From: GCA-001856825 sp049965815
Lineage (GTDB): Archaea > Thermoplasmatota > Thermoplasmata > Thermoplasmatales > GCA-001856825
Reading direction: 5' to 3'
NCBI GenBank assembly: GCA_049965815.1
Contig: JBMFVV010000015.1
Span: 1 to 33,003, forward strand
Length of the DNA stretch: 33,003 nt
Part shown: one piece after another, positions 16,502-25,200 of the stretch
Layout of the letters: every line of letters starts with the position of its first letter
Numbering within the stretch: the first letter of the stretch is position 1
Made by a program: the position numbers and the translations under genes
Notes under the pieces: model-generated
Database searches by the model: none
Told to the model about the DNA's origin: nothing
Seen by the model: the letters and a program-made list of their open reading frames with translations, nothing else

Positions 16502-18703
16502 TTAATTTTTCCTAGATAATCCCTCATGTATCTTTGCTAGCTCTTCCTGAGAGAAATGGCACAGATACCAGTGGTCATTACCCATCTCTCTCCTTGGAGG
16601 AGGCGTATCTTTGCAGATGTCTTGCGCATATATGCATCTCTTGAAGAACCTGCATCCCTTGGGTACGTCAACGGCATTTCCGATCTCCCCAATTATTTCA
16701 ACTGATTGAGGATCCCAATCAGGACTAGGTACTGGCACAGCTTTAAGGAGAGCCTTTGTGTACGGATGCAACGGTGTCCTGATGACGTCTTCGCTTCTCC
16801 CGCTTTCCATACCCACTCCAAGATACAGTACGAGAAGCCTATCGCATACGTACCTTGCAGATGCAAGATCGTGCGTTATGTAAAGTACTGTTATACCAAA
16901 CTGCTTCCTCATATCTAAGATCAGGTTCATGAAGCCAGCCCTGAGTGATACGTCCAGCATAGATATCGGTTCATCCATTACGATGAATTCGGGTTTTAAA
17001 ACTAGCGCCCTAGATGCTGCTACCCTTTGCCTTTCTCCTCCAGAAAGTTCGTGGGAAAACCTTTCAAAATAATTCTCTGGAGGACGAAGATTAACGGTCG
17101 ACAGTGCATTTCCAACCATGTCTCTCGCAACAATAGGGTCACTGGTGATATTGTGGGCTATGATGGGCTCATCTACCACATCATATACAGACATAGTCGG
17201 GTCTATGGAATCATAAGGGTCTTGAAAGATCAGCTGGGAATATTTCCTGAGCATCTTGATTTCTCTGCTTCTGTCCTTGATTGCAGTTATATCTATGATG
17301 CCGTCTCCTTCTTTGCTTTGATCCGTGCTGTCTTTCCTTGATTTGAAATATAGTATCTTTCCGGATGTTGCATCTAGCAGCTTGACTATAACACGTGCAA
17401 GCGTGGTCTTTCCTGACCCGCTCTCCCCTATCACACCAAATATTTCTCCTCTTTGAATTTCTATGCTCAGGTCGTCAACTGCTCTGACGTACTTTGATCC
17501 CTCCTCCCTTGAGAATAACGAACCTGCAGCAGAAGCCCTTAACGTAAAGTACTCCTTTACGTTTTCTAGTTTCAATATCGTTTCATTGTTACCGCTAAAT
17601 CCTCCAATATTCTGGTCAGCCTGTTGAAAATCAGCGTTTACCTGGATGCCAACCAGTTTCTCAGCATAGTGGCATCTGCTGTATCTCCCCTTTTGAATCT
17701 CCCTGAGCTCCGGTGTTTCACTGAAACATTTGTCATCAGCAAAGCTGCATCTTCCGGCAAATAGGCATCCCTTTCTCTCTGCATATGGGTCTGGTGTTTC
17801 CCCTGGGATACCGTTCATCTTTCTTTTTGCACGCTCCAGAGATGGATAGCTGTTCATTAGGGCTAAAGTATAGGGATTAAGAGGCCTCTGGTAAACGTCC
17901 CACGTAGGACCGCTTTCCATGATCCTTCCTGCATATAACACAATCACCTTCTTGGAAAGTTGAGAAACGACTCCAATGTCGTGGGAGATGATGATCATTG
18001 CCTTACCCTGCTGGCGCTGTATCTTCTTGAGTTCCTCTATTATCTTTGCCTGTATCACGACGTCCAGCCCAGTTGTTGGTTCGTCAGCGATTATGAGGCT
18101 TGGAGACAAGGAGAGAGCCATTGCAATGACTGCCCTTTGTTTCATTCCGCCACTAAGTTCATGAGGGAATGATTTCAGAACTGACTTGTTAAGCCCTGCA
18201 GCTTCTATTACTTCAATACTCTTTTTTCTTATCTGTTCATCCGTGAGTTTCGTGTGAATTTTGAATACCTCACCTATCTGCTTCTCTATAGTATATGCGG
18301 GATTGAAGGCATTCATAGAGCCCTGAAAGACCATGGAGACGTCCTTCCACCGCATGTTTATCAGTTTTTCATAAAGTATCTTTTTCTGTCTCCTCTTCAG
18401 ATTCCTGAAATTACGCCCCGAGATCTCCTTGCTGGCGACTATCTCTCCTTTTACCTTCACATATCCTTCAACTTCTGCGTTATCTGCTACCATACCCATA
18501 ATTGACGTAGCCAGTGTAGTCTTTCCTGATCCACTTTCCCCGATTATGCCAACTGTGTCGCCTTCAGATATTTCTAGATTCACATGTTCTAGGGCTTTTA
18601 GAGTCCCGTCAAAAGTCTTGAAGGTAAGGGTAAAGTCTTTGATGCTTACTATCACTTTCCCAGATTCTTGTTCTTGTCTTTCTTCGCTCTTAACTTCCAA
18701 CAT
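16502..18703 (-). CDS. Fused oligopeptide ABC transporter ATPases (DppD-DppF in one chain)
   Basis: A 733-residue protein with two complete ABC nucleotide-binding domains of the oligopeptide class, driving uptake through the DppB/DppC channel. Domain 1: Walker A GESGSGKTT (55-63), signature LSGGMKQR (183-190), Walker B LIIADEP (203-209). Domain 2: Walker A (426-434), LSGGERQR (553-560), FIVMDEP (573-579). Each is followed by the oligopeptide-transporter C-terminal extension with four cysteines: Cys313/319/326/344 and Cys684/690/697/715, with identical spacing. In most relatives the two ATPases are separate genes of about 330 residues. In some DppD proteins the equivalent cysteines hold an iron-sulfur cluster, so a metal site here is plausible but inferred. 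The ATG lies 2 bases after the upstream permease stop, preceded by a GGAGAAGG-type site. Confidence 0.9.
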   Translation of the reverse strand: MLEVKSEERQEQESGKVIVSIKDFTLTFKTFDGTLKALEHVNLEISEGDTVGIIGESGSGKTTLATSIMGMVADNAEVEGYVKVKGEIVASKEISGRNFRNLKRRQKKILYEKLINMRWKDVSMVFQGSMNAFNPAYTIEKQIGEVFKIHTKLTDEQIRKKSIEVIEAAGLNKSVLKSFPHELSGGMKQRAVIAMALSLSPSLIIADEPTTGLDVVIQAKIIEELKKIQRQQGKAMIIISHDIGVVSQLSKKVIVLYAGRIMESGPTWDVYQRPLNPYTLALMNSYPSLERAKRKMNGIPGETPDPYAERKGCLFAGRCSFADDKCFSETPELREIQKGRYSRCHYAEKLVGIQVNADFQQADQNIGGFSGNNETILKLENVKEYFTLRASAAGSLFSREEGSKYVRAVDDLSIEIQRGEIFGVIGESGSGKTTLARVIVKLLDATSGKILYFKSRKDSTDQSKEGDGIIDITAIKDRSREIKMLRKYSQLIFQDPYDSIDPTMSVYDVVDEPIIAHNITSDPIVARDMVGNALSTVNLRPPENYFERFSHELSGGERQRVAASRALVLKPEFIVMDEPISMLDVSLRAGFMNLILDMRKQFGITVLYITHDLASARYVCDRLLVLYLGVGMESGRSEDVIRTPLHPYTKALLKAVPVPSPDWDPQSVEIIGEIGNAVDVPKGCRFFKRCIYAQDICKDTPPPRREMGNDHWYLCHFSQEELAKIHEGLSRKN

Positions 18704-18705
18704 AT

Positions 18706-20994
18706 TTACCTTCTCCTTAGTCTCGGATTCACTAGCTCGTCAACCCCTCTAGATAGAAATATGAAACCCATCACAAACAGCGTAAGTGCTATTGTCGGTG
18801 GAAAGACCCACCAGGGTGCTATTGCTGCTAGATAATAGTTGTCATAAAGTGGATTGAGCATTCCACCCCACGTTAGAATTGTGAGAGGAGCTATCCCTAG
18901 GAACTGAAGTGTAGCTATTGCCCCGACTGCCCCGCTTATACTGATTGATGTTAGATAGATCAAGAGGGGTGTGATATTTGGCATCATGTGACGCCTAAGT
19001 ATCTGGAGAGTTCCTGCACCCGAAACTTTAGCAGCATCCACGAAAGTTCTTTGCTTTACGCTTCTAATTATACCTAGGATCGTAAATGTAGTAAATGGCC
19101 ACGCTGTGAAGCTTAGAACAAGTATAATGTTTGTCAGGGATGGCTTAAGAACCGAAGTCAGCGCAATCAGGAGTGCAAGTCCGGGAATAAGGTAAATGAC
19201 CAGTGTTATGGTATCAACGGCAACAGAGATGAAACCTCTATAATAGCCTATGATCATGCCAAAAATTATTGCCACAATAATTCCTATGAGCCCTACAGCT
19301 ATACCGACTACCCAATCAGGTGCAAAACTTCCGATGAACTGACTCCATACATCATTTCCCTCACTGTTGGTTCCAAGTGGGAATATAGCACCAGATGCAG
19401 TGTGAAACGTTGGCCCTATAGGATTTACTGACACACCCGTTGCCGAATAAACGTAATCGTACCCATTCATTCCCCTGAATGTAATGGATTCCGTGCCAGT
19501 CGCAGCATTGAGAATTAAATTAGGAGGGGTTATTCCCTTCATCGAATGCTGAGGAAGCTCCCCCCATTGGAATGGATTTGTACCAAGACTTCCAGATAAA
19601 GAATAAATGGCTCCATCGGTCGAGGAAATTATGTATGTGTTGGAACTAGGATTGTAAAGTGGCGCAGTGGAGTAAGTTCCAACCCCGGAGGCTAAGGGGA
19701 CCTTCCCGAGAAGATGATTTGGCCCGTTTATCACATAGGCCTCATCCCCAACTATGGCAAGGATAGAAGAAGGGAAGCCGGTACTTCCGTAGGATGAAGA
19801 AATTGAACTTATGGCAGGTGACGGAAATGAGTATAAAATAGATGCAGTCCCGTTAGATGTATAAATTCGGTATAAGTCGCTGGTTGTTGCATTACTTGCC
19901 GACGCTATAACGAAATTTCCGAGAGAATTAGTTCGCTGGTATGAAAGGGGAATCTGCATTTGACCAGAAAAGTTCATCCCGCTTATGTTAGATTCCCACG
20001 CCAGACTCCCATTATCACGGTAGGCGTACATTGTATTTTTGTCAGTGATTAGAACAAGCTGTGGTCCGCTTGATTGGAAAAATGAACCATAAAAGTACAT
20101 TCCTGAGGGTACGGTTGAGAATGGGAGGCTTTTATCAACTGAAATTTTCAAACCGTCATCCAAGATAACATTGAGGTAGAAGGTAGAATTATCTTTGTTT
20201 TCTGTTATTGCAAAAATCTTAGCAATATTGGACGTTGCGCCTGGAATTGAGGAACTGAAGAAAGGTATGTTTGGAATGCTTGGTTGGTTTACCGGTAGAA
20301 CGCTGGATATAGGAGAAAGAGCAAATCCGGAACCCAGAGACACGTTTTGCACGCTAACTACGTGAGGATCAATTGGCGATCCTGATGAGCTGAGATCTGA
20401 AATCCTGGCAAGTGTCAGCTGACCTGAGGATGTTGCCACCAGTATGTAGTTAGACATGATTTGTGTCCCTGTGAAGGCATTTGCACCCTCTACCAAAGTG
20501 AAAACCGACATTGCAATCGGAATTGATGAACCTATTGAAAGATTGAAGACATCTACGGTCTTTCCCTTTACGCTTGATGCAGGTGTTTCAAGTTGAAGGG
20601 CCATTATCTTCCCGTTAGAATCAATTGAGTAGACCCAGTTGCTTCCCGTAACTGTGGTAGATGAACCGTACGAAGATATCTGGAAACTGGAATTAACCGT
20701 GGTATTTCCAACGAAGTTCTCCGAAAGCAGCTTTGGAACCGTGGTGTCAACTGTTGGTGCTACATAAGTGGACGGATTGCTTTGAAGTTGTATCACTGGT
20801 GATATTATGGCAATTATTGCAAGTATTACTATTATGTAAAATCCTGCCTTTCCATACGGAGATTTATAGAATATTCTCCACTGTTTCCTTAGACGGTTGA
20901 GCCTGAAATTTAACCTTCTTCGCCGGAGTTCTCTCAGTCTCTCCTTGTCTCGTTCAGTCCCCGCATATTTATCATTTCTTTCATTAGACGACAT
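18706..20994 (-). CDS. DppC-type permease with large extracytoplasmic beta-propeller-like insertion
   Basis: A 762-residue ABC permease; DppC proteins usually have about 300 residues. A basic N-terminus and one membrane helix (about 51-69) are followed by a soluble stretch of about 460 residues (70-530), then the usual DppC core: IFPLGTNSEGNDVW (537-550, matching the family's HPLGTDxxGRDV), five membrane helices, and the EAA coupling loop DAAKVSGAGTLQILRRHMMPN (653-673). The insertion replaces the short loop after helix 1. It contains about seven or eight repeats of the form strand - [ST]xDGxIYxL - strand (for example VYSIDSNGKIMAL, LITDKNTMYAY, IISSTDGAIYSL), as in PQQ/WD-type propellers, and at least ten N-x-S/T sequons (such as Asn97, 101, 151, 217, 328, 336, 341, 368), so it should face outside. 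It sits between dppB and the fused ATPase. Confidence 0.85.
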   Translation of the reverse strand: MSSNERNDKYAGTERDKERLRELRRRRLNFRLNRLRKQWRIFYKSPYGKAGFYIIVILAIIAIISPVIQLQSNPSTYVAPTVDTTVPKLLSENFVGNTTVNSSFQISSYGSSTTVTGSNWVYSIDSNGKIMALQLETPASSVKGKTVDVFNLSIGSSIPIAMSVFTLVEGANAFTGTQIMSNYILVATSSGQLTLARISDLSSSGSPIDPHVVSVQNVSLGSGFALSPISSVLPVNQPSIPNIPFFSSSIPGATSNIAKIFAITENKDNSTFYLNVILDDGLKISVDKSLPFSTVPSGMYFYGSFFQSSGPQLVLITDKNTMYAYRDNGSLAWESNISGMNFSGQMQIPLSYQRTNSLGNFVIASASNATTSDLYRIYTSNGTASILYSFPSPAISSISSSYGSTGFPSSILAIVGDEAYVINGPNHLLGKVPLASGVGTYSTAPLYNPSSNTYIISSTDGAIYSLSGSLGTNPFQWGELPQHSMKGITPPNLILNAATGTESITFRGMNGYDYVYSATGVSVNPIGPTFHTASGAIFPLGTNSEGNDVWSQFIGSFAPDWVVGIAVGLIGIIVAIIFGMIIGYYRGFISVAVDTITLVIYLIPGLALLIALTSVLKPSLTNIILVLSFTAWPFTTFTILGIIRSVKQRTFVDAAKVSGAGTLQILRRHMMPNITPLLIYLTSISISGAVGAIATLQFLGIAPLTILTWGGMLNPLYDNYYLAAIAPWWVFPPTIALTLFVMGFIFLSRGVDELVNPRLRRR

Positions 20995-21003
20995 CTTACT
21001 CCC

Positions 21004-21984
21004 CTACAACTTTATTCTCGGATCAAGCCACGCATGAATAAAATCCACAAGCGAATATGTAATGATAGTCACAAGTGAAATAATGAACAGTGCCCCTTCT
21101 GCTAGGGGATAATCCAGTTCAAGGGTTGCATCGTATAATAGATGGCCAATTCCCGGGTAGGAAAATATGATCTCTACGACAACTGCGCCGCTCATCAGAA
21201 GGGCTAGTTCTAGAGCCATTCTTGTACTAATTGGTATCATCGCGTTTCTTGCTGCGTGATGGAACATGACATTCCCCTCCCTCACACCCTTCGCCCTCGC
21301 AGTCATTATGAAATCTTCCCCCAAAGTTCCAACCATCGCAGCTCTAGTGGTCAAAAGGTGACTGGCACCTTCTATGACTATCAAAGTCGTAACTGGCAGG
21401 AATATATAGTATGCAACACCGAGCGGATTGGTTGCGAGCCAAGAAAGAGGGAAAACTGTTCTGACTGGGAAATAAGGTTTCAGAGCTGTGAAATATATGA
21501 CCAACCAAACCGCTAGGACGAAGAAAGGAATTGCATTCAGTATTGTGGACGACGCAATTAATCCTGATTCCTTTTTTGTGGATCTAAACCAAGATGTTAA
21601 GATACCAAGAGGAATGCCCAGTGCGAACGATATAACTGCAGCAGTGCCGAAAAGAAGGAATGTATATGGAAGTGCCTGGCTTATGATATCCCAAACTGTC
21701 AAGCTTTCAAAATAATCGTACCCGAAATTGAACGTGAACATGTCCTTCATATATATCAAGAAGTTTACAGGATTCCATTTACCTCCTGCAAGACCCAGCT
21801 GGGCCTCAACAGCAGATAGTCTTGCACCAGTAAGGCCTGCTTTGTTTTTTGCACCGAAAAGAAGCAACTGCGCCGGATTACCGGGCATCAGCCTATAGAC
21901 AACAAAAATTACGACCGCAACTAGAATTATTAAAATAACTGCCTGAATGATCTTGCGGGCGATGAGGTACGGGTTCACCCGCAT
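21004..21984 (-). CDS. Oligopeptide ABC transporter permease, DppB type
   Basis: A 326-residue inner channel subunit. The N-terminal helix (about 11-31) is followed by the family's MPGNPAQLLLFG motif, an extracytoplasmic loop, and five more membrane helices. The coupling EAA motif is ARAKGVREGNVMFHHAARNAMIP (near residues 228-250), and the C-terminal LLYDATLELDYPLAEGALFII and DPRIKL are typical of DppB. Length and layout are ordinary, unlike its partner permease. It precedes that permease by 9 bases and follows the binding-protein gene after a 296-base gap containing a TATA-like site, so it may be transcribed both with and separately from the binding protein. Confidence 0.88.
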   Translation of the reverse strand: MRVNPYLIARKIIQAVILIILVAVVIFVVYRLMPGNPAQLLLFGAKNKAGLTGARLSAVEAQLGLAGGKWNPVNFLIYMKDMFTFNFGYDYFESLTVWDIISQALPYTFLLFGTAAVISFALGIPLGILTSWFRSTKKESGLIASSTILNAIPFFVLAVWLVIYFTALKPYFPVRTVFPLSWLATNPLGVAYYIFLPVTTLIVIEGASHLLTTRAAMVGTLGEDFIMTARAKGVREGNVMFHHAARNAMIPISTRMALELALLMSGAVVVEIIFSYPGIGHLLYDATLELDYPLAEGALFIISLVTIITYSLVDFIHAWLDPRIKL

Positions 21985-22042
21985 TTATAAGAGATTAGTT
22001 CATAACCATTTCGGAGGATTAAGTTCGCCATCTTTGCTTCTT

Positions 22043-22057
22043 TGATATATAAATATC
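22043..22057 (-). promoter_or_regulatory. TATA-like element upstream of the permease/ATPase genes
   Basis: On the minus strand GATATTTATATATC (about 22044-22057) lies 60-73 bases upstream of the dppB ATG, giving a leader of roughly 35 bases. It follows the T-rich terminator of the binding-protein gene. The arrangement would let the permeases and ATPase be expressed at a level different from the binding protein. Confidence 0.45.
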
Positions 22058-22233
22058 ATCATTCTTGAGGGATTTGGATGTCTTTGAAATGCTCGATCAC
22101 ATAAGAAAGCTTTATTTTGCGTCAATAAACTTTCTAGCATTGTAGATTCACTGATATTTCCTGATCTAAGTCTTTTTCAAGCATTATGTGTTTGAAAGTA
22201 AATGAACGTATACGCCTAAAAGAAAATGCCTTC

Positions 22234-22270
22234 CAAAAATGTAAGAAATAAATAAAAAATGTAAAAAATT
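22234..22270 (-). terminator. T-rich terminator after the binding-protein gene
   Basis: Starting 11 bases past the binding-protein stop, the transcript strand carries several runs of T (AATTTTTTAC, then ATTTTTTATT, then ATTTTT) over about 37 bases, with no stable hairpin. This is the usual archaeal intrinsic-terminator pattern. Partial read-through into dppB is likely. Confidence 0.5.
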
Positions 22271-22280
22271 GTATAAGAAT

Positions 22281-25200
22281 CTACTTTTGTTCAGGTGGAT
22301 TTTGCTGTTCTGGTGGTGGTGTTTGCTCCTTTGTTTTGCCCTTACCTCTTGACATAGAGTAGAGTGCGGCGAATGCTACAAATAATACCGCAAATACAAC
22401 GATTAGCGCATAGTATGCATCGAGGTTCGGTGTAACTATTACAGTCTTTGTTATAGGCTTAGATGTTACTTTCTGCAGAGGCATCACGAAGAAACTATAC
22501 ATATAGGATGACCCACCACTCGTGACGGTAATTGTTACTGGTGTCATTACTGTCACATTCGGTGCACTGTATGTTATGGAAGACGATCCGTTAGCCCCTG
22601 TTGTGCCTGATGTTGTGGATAGGTTTCCGAAACTCGCACTGACACTAAATGACGTTCCTGAGACAGATGGTCCTGCTGCATTCATCATTGTGGAATTCAC
22701 ATAGAGCGTATAGGAAGAATTGCCGTAAACTATGTTAAAACCATTCAGAGATTGTGAATTACTGAAATATGGCGTCAGGACGGTCGAAGGTGCAGGATTG
22801 TTTACCATCGCAGATGAATTGACTTCTGCAGTTGCTACGGCAGTATAGTTGATACCCACTGCACTCAGCTGGAACATATCGGCCGGAACCAGGTACTGAT
22901 CCATGAAGTTTTCAGGTGCGTATCCCATGAATGAGCCGTTTACCGACTCAACCTGATACAGACCAGAGCTGAACATTACCGAAGCCATACCAGAGCCGTT
23001 TGTCATTACCTGTATTGCCGGAAGTGTAGCACTGCCGAACAGGCTGTTTAGATTTGGATACTGTATTTCCGTCCCCATTCCATAGAAGTATCCCCTGTTT
23101 GCTCCCAGCGCATTTTGACTTACCAGGTCTACCGCGAAGTTCGGAACAGGTGACCCAAGGGCATTAGTTACGGTCACATTGACCTCAACAGAGCCGCTTG
23201 GAGACGATATGTATGGCTGCGATGTTGTCATTGTTATCTCATACTGGGGCGTTCCTGTTGATACCTGTACAGGTATCTCGACTGGTTGCTGCGTTCCGAA
23301 TCCTAATGGATTTGTGGCTGAGGTTAGTTCTGCAAGTGTCATGTATGGCGTAGCACCTGATAGCGGGGCTCCGGCGTAATAATTTCCAAGGAAGATGTAG
23401 CTTTCAGTGCTGTTGCCAATTAAGGATACATTAAGGCCGCTAACTGCTCTAACACCTATGGTGAATGTTCCATTAGAAGGTGTACTTCCAACAATCTGCG
23501 TCATGTTGTAATTGTTGTTGGCCGAATATGACTCAGCATAAGGATTTCCAGGAGTTAACTGACTGAGTGCGGCAGATCTATCAGTACTGTTGCTCAGATC
23601 AAGAATTCCAGAGTTAACCTGGATAATGTAGCTGTATCCCGCTATAGGTGCTCCAGTTACGGGATTATATATCTTAATGGTTAGAGGCTGATATGCGCTT
23701 GAAGTAGTCTGAAGATTCGGAACTGCGAGAACCTTGTAAGCTACAGGAACTGGTGATACATCTATGTACGTGTATCCAAGACCAGGCAAAACAGGTCCAG
23801 ATGAAGAACTACTCATAGTCGCTGCCGCAGAAATGTTGATTTCCCCTGTATAATCTGACGTGTAAACTAGTGGCTGATTCCCGAGCACCTTGAATTCAAG
23901 TACATAAGTTCCTTGCGAATTCGTGACTCCAGATAGGCTAGTTATGTTGAGTAGTGCCCCCGAAGGGTTGACACCTATCGTAAGAGAAGCTCCGGATACT
24001 GGCGCTCCGTACTGATTCCTGACCTCAAAAGTGATGTTACCGTACTCGCCGTTGTAGTATATTCTGCTTGATGGAACTACTCCAACGCTCAGCTCTGTAG
24101 GGATTGTCTTTGATACTGTTGTTATGGTCGGTGTCTTTAGATGGGCTGTCATGAAGTTCCAGTATTCGTACCCGGTCTGTGAAAGGGTGTCATTAGTTGT
24201 GTTGGTGAACACTGATGTGACAACTGGGAAAAGATCGATTCCGTAGCCAACGTTGATCATCGTGGACTCAATTGCAGCTATCCCCTGTATCTCATTTGAA
24301 ATCTGAATCCTCTGTGTCAGGTTTGTGTTAGTGTTCAGTTCGTTGTACAGAGTGGTCATGAGTGTGGTTACGGCTGTTCCGTTCATATTTACTCCGTTAA
24401 ATGTTATGTTGCTGTACGGACCCAGGAAGAAACCTGACCCTAATCCAGCAGGGGTGTAGAATGAAATATAATCGCCGGTTGGATCTCCCACAATTCCACT
24501 GATACCTAGCTCGATTGCCTGGTAACCGTATGTTATGAGGTTATCTACAAGCGTGCTGAATGCTTCCTGTGTCACTGTAGTCTTCACTCCGATCTGATCC
24601 CACCATTGGGCTATGAGGAGTGCCCCCTCAACTCCAATAGGATTTGAAGCTGCAGAAGTTATCTGAATATCCATCGTGAACTGCTTTCCCTGGTAGTAAT
24701 ATTCCCCGTTCACCCTTGTCATACCTGGAGTGTTGTTCAAAAGCGTCATTGCTAGTGAAGGATTGTATGAATATGACGGTAGACTATGATTCTGCCAAAC
24801 ACTGTCAGAATCTGGCACTACTGAAGTACCTGGTATGCCGTACCCTTCGTCCACGACAGAGTTCAGATAAACCTTATTCACAGCATAGTTAAGTGCCTGC
24901 CTCACAGCGGTTATATTCAGTGGCGGAGCTATTGACGCGGGTGTGAAACCATACTGGCTCGTAGTCATATTTGCATCAGATTGATTGAATGAGTTCAGCT
25001 GTATGAAACCATACCCAGTAGTTGGCTTGTGGAACACATAGGTATTAGGAGATGTTGCAAGGGTAGGAAGGAATGTCGGAGTCACTCCACCTTCTATCTG
25101 GTATACCTGATTGAGAGTAACAGCGGTAACCGCAGCAGATAGCGATAGGTATAGCGGAACATATAGTTCATAGAACTTTGGTGTCCACTGGCTGAGCGAC

